This document shows, in pieces, positions 6,989-14,415 of a DNA stretch of 20,292 nt. Origin of the DNA: a virus; IMG/VR virus record IMGVR_UViG_3300034642_000172, positions 1 through 20,292 of that record. One strand, given 5' to 3'. The notes under the pieces are model-generated. The model saw only the letters and a list, made by a program, of their open reading frames with translations. It did not search any database and was not told the origin of the DNA. The position numbers were made by a program, and so were the translations under genes. Within the stretch, counting starts at the first letter, position 1. Each line of letters begins with the position of its first letter.

Positions 6989-8028
6989 TATTCCACCTCG
7001 CAAGCTTGTGAATAGACTTTCTGAAGGATTCCTTTAATAATTGTTTTGTCACAATCAAATTCTGCTTCTTCAATGTAACGATTCAAAATTGAAATTGTAT
7101 TTTCACTTTCTTCAACTTCAAAGTCTTCATTTTCTTGAATTACAAAGTTTTCTACAATTTTTAAATCTTGAATACCACAGGAATGTAATTTATCTATAAA
7201 TTTTTCAAACTTCTTAGGTTCGGTTTTCTTCTTAACAATGACTTTTACAATTTTACCTTCATATTCAGTAGTATCAAATACTTGGTAAGGAGTATCTTCA
7301 TAATATACGTTATAGAACATTCGATATGGATTATTGATAGGAGTATGTTCTAGAGTGTCCGTATCAAAGATATTAAATCCTCGGGGATCATTTACATCAT
7401 TCCAAAACATCTCATAAGGATTGCCTAGGTAGAAGATTTTTCCGTTGTCGCTCCGTGTATGGTAGTGTCCTGAAAACACTTTGTCGAACTTCTCAAATAA
7501 GTCGCACGCCATACCTTCTTCCATGACGTGTCCGCGATGCGCTCTAAATCCGTTGAGCTCAAGGTGCCCCATCGCACATATGCTATCAGAAACTTTGATA
7601 GCGTTGACAGAATCCTGATAGTTTTCCGCATTGATCCATGGAATAAACAGTACATTAAGTTTATCTAACACAACCTCAGTGCATTCTGAGTAAACTTCAA
7701 CATTCTTATATTGTTTAAGCAACAAATCTACAGAATTAATGGAGTTCGTATCTTTATAGTATGCAGTGTGATTGCCAACAATGGTGTGAACGGTCACACC
7801 CATCTTTTCTAGTTTATCGTAATAATTTTCTTTTGCCCATTCCAAAGACCATAAATCGATACTTCGACGATTGTCAAAGGTATCTCCCATATCCACAACA
7901 GTGGTAATATTGTGTTCTTTCAAATATGGAAAAAATACGTCATCATAAAACTTTTTAAAGTATTCATGAAGGAACTTGGAACCCTTACGAGCGCCAAAGT
8001 GTTGATCAGTAATAATTGCAATCTTCAT
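6988..8028 (-). CDS. 47: gp47 recombination endonuclease subunit (Mre11/SbcD-like)
   Basis: This is the nuclease subunit that works with gp46 in DNA-end processing and replication-recombination. At 346 residues it is near T4 gp47 (339). The calcineurin-like phosphoesterase motifs are all present in order: DQH (8-10), DMGDTFDNRR (46-55), GNHTAYY (85-91), GHLE (154-157) and GHYHTR (187-192). These provide the two-metal site. The ATG at 8028 overlaps the gp55 stop as ATGA, and the stop overlaps the DUF3110 start as TAATG, so genes 55, 47 and the DUF3110 gene look like one translationally linked operon. Confidence 0.97.
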   Translation of the reverse strand: MKIAIITDQHFGARKGSKFLHEYFKKFYDDVFFPYLKEHNITTVVDMGDTFDNRRSIDLWSLEWAKENYYDKLEKMGVTVHTIVGNHTAYYKDTNSINSVDLLLKQYKNVEVYSECTEVVLDKLNVLFIPWINAENYQDSVNAIKVSDSICAMGHLELNGFRAHRGHVMEEGMACDLFEKFDKVFSGHYHTRSDNGKIFYLGNPYEMFWNDVNDPRGFNIFDTDTLEHTPINNPYRMFYNVYYEDTPYQVFDTTEYEGKIVKVIVKKKTEPKKFEKFIDKLHSCGIQDLKIVENFVIQENEDFEVEESENTISILNRYIEEAEFDCDKTIIKGILQKVYSQACEVE

Positions 8029-8546
8029 TGACGATTCGTCTTATAGGCAATGTTATCCTTAATGCTATTATAGTCCGAACTACTGCTAGAAAGCAAGCTA
8101 TCATCAACCATCATAACTTCATCGTAACCAGTGCGTTCGATAATTTTAGTTTTGATTTCCAGTTGCTTCTTCTCTTTCTGAATTCGACGTAAAAAGGCGT
8201 AATGAATAATCTGCGTGAAATAAGCAAAAGGATTCTTAGATTTCTCAGGGTCGAAGTTATGAATATACTGAACACAGTTTTCAATACCATCAGAGATCAT
8301 ATCATCCCTAAACATATAATTCACAAAGTTTGGTTTATATGACAAGTGCGTTGCAATCTTTAGAAAACATTCACCCAAGTAATTACTGATTGGTGGTTTT
8401 CCTTCCCAACGCTGCGATCTGTCTGCCTTGGTGGGTTCTCTACCGTTGATACTAAAGAAACTTTCTTCTACTTTAGAACGATAAACAATCAGTGCTTCAA
8501 GCAACTCCTTGTTATTAACATAATGTTCCGATTTCTTTTTCGACAT
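8025..8546 (-). CDS. 55: gp55 sigma factor for late transcription
   Basis: This 173-residue protein is related to T4 gp55 (185 aa), the small sigma factor that directs host RNA polymerase to late promoters (TATAAATA). The central part shows the sigma region 2-like core: FRDDMISDGIENCVQYIHNF, then NPFAYFTQIIHYAFLRRIQK (about residues 83-143), which resembles sigma70 regions 2.1-2.3. In T4, gp55 acts with the sliding clamp gp45 and coactivator gp33; neither is in this window. The C-terminus has a Ser-rich run (SLLSSSSSDYNS) before a short basic tail. The gene has its own sigma70-like promoter, which fits a factor needed before late transcription, and its product would recognise the late boxes found across this window. 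Confidence 0.95.
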   Translation of the reverse strand: MSKKKSEHYVNNKELLEALIVYRSKVEESFFSINGREPTKADRSQRWEGKPPISNYLGECFLKIATHLSYKPNFVNYMFRDDMISDGIENCVQYIHNFDPEKSKNPFAYFTQIIHYAFLRRIQKEKKQLEIKTKIIERTGYDEVMMVDDSLLSSSSSDYNSIKDNIAYKTNRQ

Positions 8547-8581
8547 AACATTATAATTTTAGATAAACTTTTATTATATAC

Positions 8582-8609
8582 ATTATAGCATACTATCAGG
8601 GCTTGACAA
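8582..8609 (-). promoter_or_regulatory. Sigma70-like promoter of gene 55
   Basis: The minus strand has TTGTCA (8609-8604), a 16-base spacer and TATAAT (8587-8582), with TGC just before the -10 (extended -10). The expected start is near 8575, giving a leader of about 29 bases to ATG 8546. It lies in the only long gap of the window. A host-type promoter here would let gp55, gp47 and gp46 be made before late transcription begins. Confidence 0.72.
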
Positions 8610-8631
8610 CATGCTGAGTAATAAGTAGAAT
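8603..8631 (+). promoter_or_regulatory. Possible plus-strand sigma70 promoter (antisense)
   Basis: The plus strand reads TTGACA (8603-8608), a 17-base spacer and TAGAAT (8626-8631): a perfect -35, optimal spacing and a -10 with one mismatch. Its -35 overlaps the -35 of the gene 55 promoter on the other strand. A transcript from it would run antisense into the 3' end of the 135-aa gene. No plus-strand gene follows. Confidence 0.45.
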
Positions 8632-8663
8632 ACCTTTGTTAGGTTTGAAGAGACAGCTATAGC

Positions 8664-9071
8664 TTAATTTTCTTTATTATCTTTAAGTTTGTAGAGATTC
8701 TCTAGCATCTGTCTAGCATCATCTACTGTAGAGACATACCCCATATCATTAGATATTTTTGTTTTACCATCTTCATCCCAATCACAATCATCTTCATTAA
8801 TATATCTATCGTAAAACTCTATTATCTTAGATTCTTTTACTTCAGTCATAGTAACAATCTTATCGTATTTAATTACATAAAGATCATCGGTAGAGATTTC
8901 CATCCATGGTTTTACTTTGACGTATTGACCAGTTTGATTCTTCATCACTTTCATAATCACTGGGTTCATCAGTAGAATTATTGGATCACCATCATTTTCC
9001 TCTACACTAACTAGTGCAAATACTTCTTCTCCTGTAACTAGTTTTAATACTGCATGGAATTCTTCGCCCAT
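8664..9071 (-). CDS. 135-aa conserved cyanophage-type protein (unknown)
   Basis: The ATG at 9071 lies one base past the uvsW stop (TAATATG), so the gene is co-transcribed with uvsW. Residues 4-45 read as beta-strands with HAVLKLVTGEEVFALVSV, then PIILLMNPVIMKVM, a pattern that loosely recalls an Sm/LSm-like barrel. The middle has strands KPWMEISTDDLYVIKYDKIV. The C-terminal 45 residues are acidic and helical (DWDEDGKTK and DDARQMLENLYKLK). I know similar unannotated proteins beside uvsW in T4-like cyanophages, but no function. No catalytic motif, signal or membrane segment is seen. The Sm-like idea is only a fold guess. Confidence 0.82.
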   Translation of the reverse strand: MGEEFHAVLKLVTGEEVFALVSVEENDGDPIILLMNPVIMKVMKNQTGQYVKVKPWMEISTDDLYVIKYDKIVTMTEVKESKIIEFYDRYINEDDCDWDEDGKTKISNDMGYVSTVDDARQMLENLYKLKDNKEN

Positions 9072-9072
9072 A

Positions 9073-10536
9073 TTAATTTTTTAATGGAATGTTTACAATG
9101 TCGTAATTGAAGTTCTCCTCGTTATAAACTTTGATTCTTTCAATTAAATGATTAAGTGTATAGTTTCTCCGTGCCTTGTAGGAAATGTCGTCAGCAATGT
9201 CATAGAGAGTTGCCTTTGTCTTGTTATTGCCTTTTCTGAGCACACGACCAATAGATTGGAGATTCCGTATTCTAGATTTGGATGGAGAAGCAAAAATAAC
9301 ATTATGGAGGTTCTTAATATTGATACCTGTACTAAATGTTCCGTATGAAGCAATAATAATCGCGTTGTTTTCTTGCTCTGTAATCTCCCTTACTTTTTCT
9401 CTGTCTTCCGTTGCCACACCACCGTGGACGAAGAACACATGGCGTTCTTCTACACTACCGTTATTTATTAAATCGTAAAGTGGTTGCCCATGTCCTTCTA
9501 CTCTGGCAAATAGGATAAGAGTATTGCCTTTCAGATCGAGTGCCAGATTACGAATGAACTTGTTACGCTTTTCATGATTAATAATATATTGAACTTCATC
9601 CTCAAAAGTTTCAAACTTATGTGCAGGGTGTTTCAATAGAAGAACGTTAATATCTAACTTAGCAACATGACCCTTCTTCATCAGTTCTTCTGTTCTGATG
9701 ATTTTATAAGATGGACCAAATAATCCTTCCAGCACCCATTTATGAGTTTGAGTTCCATCAAGTGTTCCAGTGAAACCGTAACGGAATTTTGCATCTCCAA
9801 GTTTTGTCATTATAGATATTAATGACTTGGATTTAAACTGGTGTGCCTCATCCCCAACAACTACGCTAAAGCGAGCAAAATATTTTCGGGGGAGTTTATA
9901 GATGGACTGCCAGGTAGTGATGATAACTTGGGAATCAGTTTCCCTCTCCCTACCAGCGTATATCTTGTGACAATATGAACCTACGTCCCAGCCATAGTCT
10001 GCAAAATCTTTATACATCTGCTCTACTAAGGAAGTCGTCGGAACAACTATCAGAGTATTTTGTCCGCGCTCAACGTGATATCTCACAAGAGAATATATCA
10101 TCAGAGACTTTCCAGAAGCAGTTGGGCTTATCAACAACCTTCTATTATGTCTTAGAGCGTCGTATACCCCTTCAATTTGGTAATCTCTAGGGGCATACTT
10201 ACTAACAGCAGTCATATAGTCTTTCACACCTTCCTTGGAGATCATTTCATTGACTTCGAAAGGAAGACCATAAAACTTGTTCTCCACGAACTCATAAGTG
10301 TATTCGTGATCCTTACAGAACTGTATAACCTTATCTAACAACCCAACGTATATCTCTCCATTCTGAGTGTTAAACAGGCGAATTTTTCCATCCCAGTACT
10401 TATTACGATACTGAGGCATAAATTTGGCACCTGGAACCTCAAACGTAAACTGGTCCGCCAGTTCATAATATACATGAGGATCCGCTTTAATCTGAAGAAA
10501 AACTTCGTTCTTCTTCGATATAATCAAGTGAGACAT
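9073..10536 (-). CDS. uvsW: UvsW RNA-DNA and DNA-DNA helicase
   Basis: This superfamily 2 helicase, in T4, unwinds R-loops, migrates branched DNA and helps shift replication from origin-dependent to recombination-dependent mode. At 487 residues it is close to T4 UvsW (about 500). The helicase motifs are in order: PRDYQ (116-120), motif I SPTASGKS (137-144), motif II DEAH (229-232), motif III TGT (256-258), and motif VI QSIGRVLRKG (427-436). The N-terminal 100 residues form the T4-type extra domain (YRNKYWDGKIRLFN). The ATG at 10536 is preceded by a late-promoter-like AATAAATA, consistent with uvsW being a late gene in T4. UvsY and gp46/47 neighbours place it in the recombination cluster. Confidence 0.97.
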   Translation of the reverse strand: MSHLIISKKNEVFLQIKADPHVYYELADQFTFEVPGAKFMPQYRNKYWDGKIRLFNTQNGEIYVGLLDKVIQFCKDHEYTYEFVENKFYGLPFEVNEMISKEGVKDYMTAVSKYAPRDYQIEGVYDALRHNRRLLISPTASGKSLMIYSLVRYHVERGQNTLIVVPTTSLVEQMYKDFADYGWDVGSYCHKIYAGRERETDSQVIITTWQSIYKLPRKYFARFSVVVGDEAHQFKSKSLISIMTKLGDAKFRYGFTGTLDGTQTHKWVLEGLFGPSYKIIRTEELMKKGHVAKLDINVLLLKHPAHKFETFEDEVQYIINHEKRNKFIRNLALDLKGNTLILFARVEGHGQPLYDLINNGSVEERHVFFVHGGVATEDREKVREITEQENNAIIIASYGTFSTGINIKNLHNVIFASPSKSRIRNLQSIGRVLRKGNNKTKATLYDIADDISYKARRNYTLNHLIERIKVYNEENFNYDIVNIPLKN

Positions 10537-10559
10537 AATTCACAGGATTCACCTATGAA

Positions 10560-10567
10560 TATTTATT
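10560..10567 (-). promoter_or_regulatory. Putative T4-type late promoter of uvsW
   Basis: Minus-strand AATAAATA (one mismatch to TATAAATA) overlaps the stop of the 73-aa gene and lies about 24 bases before ATG 10536. T4 uvsW is transcribed from a late promoter, which supports the assignment. Confidence 0.6.
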
Positions 10568-10787
10568 AAGGCATGTTGAACTTATATTCTAAGACAACTC
10601 TATATAAAAAATTTTTCAAGTTCTCAAGTCTTTTTTGTTCATCTGGATGACCACCTGGCCAGTTCTCCCAACGATACTTTACAGATTCGTATAGTGCATA
10701 CAAGTCTTCAGCACCAAATTGTAGTTCAATGTAGGGAAGATTCTCATCAAAATTATCATCTTGATAAATCCAATCGTCGTCGTCCAT
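10566..10787 (-). CDS. 73-aa acidic protein between uvsY and uvsW (unknown)
   Basis: The protein starts MDDDDWIYQDDNFDENLPYI and continues with a helical part (AEDLYALYESVKYRWENWPG, then RLENLKNFLYRVVLEYKFNM). It is acidic at the front, aromatic-rich and soluble-looking. The frame extends nine codons further, to an ATG at 10814, but that would overlap uvsY by 28 bases with no ribosome site. The ATG at 10787 forms a TAATG overlap with the uvsY stop and has AGGA nine bases upstream, so I choose it. I recall a small gene at this place in related cyanophages, which suggests an accessory role near UvsY/UvsW, but nothing in the sequence shows one. Confidence 0.82.
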   Translation of the reverse strand: MDDDDWIYQDDNFDENLPYIELQFGAEDLYALYESVKYRWENWPGGHPDEQKRLENLKNFLYRVVLEYKFNMP

Positions 10788-11215
10788 TAGAATCCTGCTT
10801 GGAACTTCTGCCATTCAATAGCATTCTTAATCTGAAAAGTTCTATTAGCAACCGTTTTAATGATTTCCTCTAGAAACTTCAGAGTGGTATCATAATATCG
10901 TATCTTCATATCAATCTTATTTAACCTCTCATCAGCATCTAGATAACGCTGTATGGCATCCTTTTCCCTCACTTTATATGGAAATGGTTCTTCCTCATAT
11001 ACGGATGGTTCTGCCTTACCTGTGTAAAAGTTATGTCTTTCTAACTTTACTTTATTATATTGTTCTCTTGCTTTTTCTCGCAACAAAGTAATAGTATTGT
11101 ACAAAGTATAATACTTAGAGTGAAGTTGTGGAATCTTTAGAGATTCATCATGTAGATTATCAGGATCTATGACAGCATCTTTCCGCCACATCTCCTGAAT
11201 TTTGTCAAGATCCAT
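10787..11215 (-). CDS. uvsY: UvsY recombination mediator
   Basis: UvsY loads the UvsX recombinase on gp32-coated single-stranded DNA. The protein is 142 residues (T4 UvsY 137). The pattern matches T4 along its length: an N-terminal LDKIQEMWRKDAVID (T4 LEDLQEELKKDVFID), a central basic helix, NFYTGKAEP (T4 DYYSGRGDG), and a C-terminal VANRTFQIKNAIEWQKFQAG (T4 ends IQDMRAFEAGK). It is mostly helical and charged. Start and stop each share one base with the neighbouring gene (TAATG on both sides), so it is translationally linked to the gp3-like gene before it and the 73-aa gene after it. Confidence 0.95.
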   Translation of the reverse strand: MDLDKIQEMWRKDAVIDPDNLHDESLKIPQLHSKYYTLYNTITLLREKAREQYNKVKLERHNFYTGKAEPSVYEEEPFPYKVREKDAIQRYLDADERLNKIDMKIRYYDTTLKFLEEIIKTVANRTFQIKNAIEWQKFQAGF

Positions 11216-11772
11216 TAAACAGAAGAAATCAGTTGATATACAGTATACTTGAAAGATACCTGTGCTGTAAAGTAATTCACATCAGTTGATGTTGCATCAA
11301 AGTCAAGTGAACTGAGAGACACTGGAAACAAATCTAAGAATTTTACCTTAGCAACCTCATTAAAGTTACTATTTAAAATACGCAATGTGCCGTCAGCAAA
11401 CTGCTCATTCATTTCTCTAACACCATCTTTATCTGTAGTTAGAGTTTTGAATTGTTGTGCAGTTTCTGGAAAACCAAGACCAGTAATCCAATCATGAACT
11501 ATTTTATAGTTCTCCATATTCTCATCAACTAAAAACTGAAGAGTTAAATCTCCAAATGTTAATTTAGTCTCTGGAACATCAATATCTTTCAAATATGATG
11601 GTTGAGTTGCTGTTGCTAATCGTACCTCTGGAATCTTAGCAGTGTTACAGAAAAAATCAACCTTAGGATATTTTCCAAGATTAAATTTAAATCCAATACC
11701 AGAAAGAAAATTTCTATTGTTAAGTTGAGTTGGCCAACTACAATTATTACTAGATGATGAACTATATGACAT
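11215..11772 (-). CDS. 3: Tail completion protein, gp3-like
   Basis: This 185-residue protein opens with a Ser/Asn-rich stretch and then NRNFLSGIGFKFNLGKYPKV. The rest (KIPEVRLATATQPSYLKDID, then TFGDLTLQFLVDENMENYKI, then HDWITGLGFPE) has the look of a tail-tube-type fold. Its place directly after gene 23 and before uvsY is where T4-like cyanophages carry the protein annotated as gp3, the tail completion and sheath stabiliser (T4 gp3 is 176 aa), which caps the tube before head joining. I rely on position and remembered cyanophage homologues; similarity to coliphage gp3 is not obvious by eye. Alternatives are a gp54- or gp19-related tube protein. It begins after the gene 23 terminator, with a CTAAATA box 23 bases before its ATG, and overlaps uvsY by one base. 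Confidence 0.7.
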   Translation of the reverse strand: MSYSSSSSNNCSWPTQLNNRNFLSGIGFKFNLGKYPKVDFFCNTAKIPEVRLATATQPSYLKDIDVPETKLTFGDLTLQFLVDENMENYKIVHDWITGLGFPETAQQFKTLTTDKDGVREMNEQFADGTLRILNSNFNEVAKVKFLDLFPVSLSSLDFDATSTDVNYFTAQVSFKYTVYQLISSV

Positions 11773-11794
11773 CAGTCTTCATAAGTTTTATTTG

Positions 11795-11801
11795 TATTTA
11801 G
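11795..11801 (-). promoter_or_regulatory. Possible late-type promoter variant (CTAAATA)
   Basis: Minus-strand CTAAATA lies just past the gene 23 terminator and 23 bases before the gp3-like ATG. Since the terminator cuts read-through, a promoter is expected here. The same heptamer precedes gene 20. Weak on its own. Confidence 0.4.
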
Positions 11802-11803
11802 AT

Positions 11804-11829
11804 AAAAAAAGAGGGTCCGAAGACCCTCT
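11804..11829 (-). terminator. Rho-independent terminator after gene 23
   Basis: On the minus strand, AGAGGGTC and GACCCTCT form an 8-bp stem closed by a C(TTCG)G tetraloop, an unusually stable loop, followed by seven T. It lies 22 bases past the gene 23 stop. A strong stop after the most abundant structural gene is also known in T4. The seven-base arms equal those of the terminator at 3433-3457. Confidence 0.95.
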
Positions 11830-11851
11830 GAAGAAGATATGTGAGAAAGAA

Positions 11852-13246
11852 TCACATGAGGTTTGCGACCTTGACTCTTCTGTAGTAGCGGTTGGAGTTG
11901 ACGGTAAGTGCGCCAGCGCCTGCTGTTGTTCCTTCTGCGAATGGGTTCGCGACGATGCCGTAGCGAGTCTTGAATCCAATCTTTGGTTGGAAGGTGTCCT
12001 GACCGACGGCACGAACCATCTGGAGGGGGACATATGGGCAGTAGAAGAGACCTGCGTCGTAAGGGGAAGAACCCTTATAACCTGCAACGTAGTACTGGGA
12101 ACCAGTGCTGTTAGGCAGGTTTGCAGAATAAGGATCGATGTATACACGATACTTACCTTGCAGAACACCAGCGAAGGTGTTACCAGTATCATCAACGTTG
12201 AGGTTGCTGTTCAGAGCAGGGGTGTAGTCGAGTACGCCTGCCATGGTCAGTGCGGAAGCAACGTCTGCGGAACACAGAATCATGTTGCCCTTTCCTCTAC
12301 GAGTGCGCTGTGCAATTGCGTTAGCGTCACGCTCGATTTGGAAGATAAGACCCTTGAACTTCTCAACACTCCAACGTCCGTTGGAATCGGTGTCGAGGTC
12401 GAAAGTACCAGCGTTAGCAACGTTCTGTTGAGCACCAGACTCAGCAACACGATAGATGGTACGGATGACTTCACGGTTGATTTCGGCAAGAATCTCAGTG
12501 GAGAGAATGTTTGCCAATTCTGCTTCGGCATTCAGACCGTGAATTGCCTTGAGGTCTTGTGCCAGTTCCAGTGAGTACTCAGCTTTCAGTGCTCTGGACT
12601 TCGCAGTAACGGTGACCTTCTCGATCGAGAATGCCATTTCGTTGAAAGCACTTCCAGTCTCTCCCAGACCTTCAGCATCGTCTGTACGCATACCCTGACC
12701 AACAGAGTATGTGGAACCAGTTTGACCAGATTCTGGATTGAGGAGACCAGGGTTAGAACCAGTTTGACCAGTGGTACCCATACCGACGGAACCATTGGTG
12801 AATCCGTTAGTTCTATCGAAGTCGGTATCCTGACCGGAGAATGCGGTATCTGCTTCGTTGAACAGTGCCTCGTCGCCAGTCATTCCGCTGAAGCGGGAAC
12901 GCATTGCGAAGATAAGTCCAGTAGGACCAGACATTGGTTGAACGCCTGCGAGGTCATATGCGACCAAGTTAGGCATTGCGCGTCTGATCAAGGAGATCAG
13001 AACAGGATCGAAACCAGCAACTGGAGAGGAAGCACCAGCAGAGAAACCTGCATTAGCGCCAGAGTTGGTGGAAACGGTAGGTGCTTCGGAAAGGAATGCT
13101 CTTTCTTCAGCAAGAGTTTGTTCCTGGTTTTCCAGGAGGACTGCGGTAACAGCTCTGCGGTGGGAATCCTTAATTGGATCCATTCCCTCATAGTCGAGAA
13201 TGGGTGCCCACTTTTCCTGCAGAGCCTCAGTATTAGGCATTTGCAT
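11852..13246 (-). CDS. 23: gp23 major capsid protein precursor
   Basis: This 464-residue HK97-fold major capsid protein of T4-type phages (T4 gp23 521 aa) assembles as hexamers around the scaffold. Recognisable T4-family stretches include PNLVAYDLAGVQPMSGPTGL and MRSRFSG near residues 100-130, GNMILCSADVASAL, and the C-terminal KIGFKTRYGIVANPFAEG. An AFLSEAP site at 50-56 fits the gp21 protease rule (L/I)xE|(A/G) with the cut after Glu54, which would leave a mature shell protein of about 410 residues; T4 removes 65 residues. Two close ATG codons (13246 and 13240) are possible starts; neither has a Shine-Dalgarno. No perfect late box is found in the 40-base gap before it, so it may be read from the gene 22 promoter. 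No gene 24 vertex paralogue is in this window. Confidence 0.98.
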   Translation of the reverse strand: MQMPNTEALQEKWAPILDYEGMDPIKDSHRRAVTAVLLENQEQTLAEERAFLSEAPTVSTNSGANAGFSAGASSPVAGFDPVLISLIRRAMPNLVAYDLAGVQPMSGPTGLIFAMRSRFSGMTGDEALFNEADTAFSGQDTDFDRTNGFTNGSVGMGTTGQTGSNPGLLNPESGQTGSTYSVGQGMRTDDAEGLGETGSAFNEMAFSIEKVTVTAKSRALKAEYSLELAQDLKAIHGLNAEAELANILSTEILAEINREVIRTIYRVAESGAQQNVANAGTFDLDTDSNGRWSVEKFKGLIFQIERDANAIAQRTRRGKGNMILCSADVASALTMAGVLDYTPALNSNLNVDDTGNTFAGVLQGKYRVYIDPYSANLPNSTGSQYYVAGYKGSSPYDAGLFYCPYVPLQMVRAVGQDTFQPKIGFKTRYGIVANPFAEGTTAGAGALTVNSNRYYRRVKVANLM

Positions 13247-13286
13247 TTTTTTTGAAAAGTTAGTTTGAACGTTTATGATTTAAAAA

Positions 13287-14381
13287 TCACTTTTTAGCAG
13301 CTCTAGAGAGAGTTTGCAGATAGGCTTGCATCATTGGGGATACTTCCTCGGAAATAACCTCATCGGTAGAAACCTCTTCTGAAAGATTCTCGGAGGTGCT
13401 TGGAGTTCCGACATTCTCAGGGAAATAAGAATTTCTCAGAGTTGCCAGTTTCTCACGATAGTCTGTCTCACTTTCAAACTCAACTTTTTCTACGAGAGAA
13501 GCAAGCTTGTCCTTTTGTGAAAGTGCAAGACCTTCAGTTACCTCTGAAAAAACTGCATCAGCGGTGGACTCTGCTAATCTCTTATTCAGAGCAACGTTAT
13601 TAGCGATTTGCTCGTTGAGTTTAGACTCCATTTCATCTAGTTTATCTACCATGCTCTCAAGAACATCATATTTGTCTTCAGGGATAGTTACATAATGATC
13701 TTCAAAAAGTGCCTTCATTCCGTCAAGGAACGATTCGGTCACTTCAGACTTAAGACCTGCTTCAACTGCAAGTGCATTCTCTTGGAACCACTCATCAGCA
13801 ACGTACTCCAGATAGGAGTCAAGTCTTTCAGTCAGTTCTTCTTTGATTGCAACAACTTCTTCAACAAGTGCTTCTTGATATGCTTCGGTCAGAGACTCTT
13901 GCATCTCAGCAACTTTTGAAGTAACTGCTGCTTCAAAAATGGTGCGTGCTTTGTCTTGGAATTCTTCGGAGAGTTCTTCACCCTCAAACAGTGCTTGAAC
14001 ATCTGCTTCGATGTCAATACCTTCTTCCTCAACAAGCTCTTCTTCGGTTTCTTCCGCTTCGGCAACAACTTCTTCAGCTGCTACTTCCTCTTCGGAAACA
14101 ACCTCTTCTTCGGTCGCTTCTGCTTCGGAAACTACTTCCTGGTCCTCATCGACCTCAACCTCTTCCGCCTTAGCGGCTCTGGAATTAACAACATCCTTGA
14201 CTTGTGCAAGGGTACCAGCAGGATCCTTCAGCTTATTGCTGTCGTCATCTGGTCTTGAATTTTCAGGAGTAGGACCGCCGAGATCTTCAACTGGAATGCC
14301 AGCAGCATTCATTGGTTCGGCAGGTGCAGCCCCTTTGGTTACTACGTTTTCCATTTCTTGTAAATTGTTACCAACGGACAT
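13287..14381 (-). CDS. 22: gp22 prohead scaffold (core) protein
   Basis: This internal scaffold builds the prohead core and is later cut up by gp21. It has 364 residues, longer than T4 gp22 (269). The first 70 residues are Pro/Gly/Ala-rich. Residues 72-125 are extremely acidic (repeated EEVVSE-like blocks) and the rest is a long charged helix and coiled coil. Consensus protease sites are LFE|G (131-133), IFE|A (148-150) and LTE|A (164-166). The acidic block may have grown by slippage of GAA/GAG repeats, since codons there are highly repetitive. The late box TATAAATA precedes it. Position between genes 21 and 23 is as in T4. Confidence 0.94.
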   Translation of the reverse strand: MSVGNNLQEMENVVTKGAAPAEPMNAAGIPVEDLGGPTPENSRPDDDSNKLKDPAGTLAQVKDVVNSRAAKAEEVEVDEDQEVVSEAEATEEEVVSEEEVAAEEVVAEAEETEEELVEEEGIDIEADVQALFEGEELSEEFQDKARTIFEAAVTSKVAEMQESLTEAYQEALVEEVVAIKEELTERLDSYLEYVADEWFQENALAVEAGLKSEVTESFLDGMKALFEDHYVTIPEDKYDVLESMVDKLDEMESKLNEQIANNVALNKRLAESTADAVFSEVTEGLALSQKDKLASLVEKVEFESETDYREKLATLRNSYFPENVGTPSTSENLSEEVSTDEVISEEVSPMMQAYLQTLSRAAKK

Positions 14382-14415
14382 GTGAATATGTACTTAATGT
14401 TTGATTAATTACATG

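Noticed and set aside
8655-8664. Perfect 10-base palindrome AGCTATAGCT at the end of the 135-aa gene
   Set aside because: Stem too short and AT-rich, with no T-tract on either strand, so not a terminator; a protein-binding site cannot be shown from one copy.
9472-9479. AATAAATA late-promoter-like box inside uvsW
   Set aside because: It is in the middle of the uvsW coding sequence, far from any start codon. It shows that one-mismatch boxes occur by chance.
11792-12574. 260-codon plus-strand open frame opposite gene 23
   Set aside because: It lies fully antisense to the strongly conserved major capsid gene, is Cys/Val-rich with no domain, and has no promoter or ribosome site. It follows from the codon bias of gene 23.
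12722-13255. 177-codon plus-strand open frame opposite the start of gene 23
   Set aside because: Shadow of gene 23 codons; Ser/Cys/Arg-rich translation without any motif.
13247-13286. Possible late promoter directly before gene 23
   Set aside because: The gap holds only loose matches (for example TCATAAAC); none fits TATAAATA with one mismatch or fewer, so none is called.
14011-14385. Ser/Ala/Thr-rich plus-strand open frame opposite gene 22
   Set aside because: It is the complement of the GAA/GAG-rich acidic block of the scaffold gene, which naturally reads as Ser-rich on the other strand.
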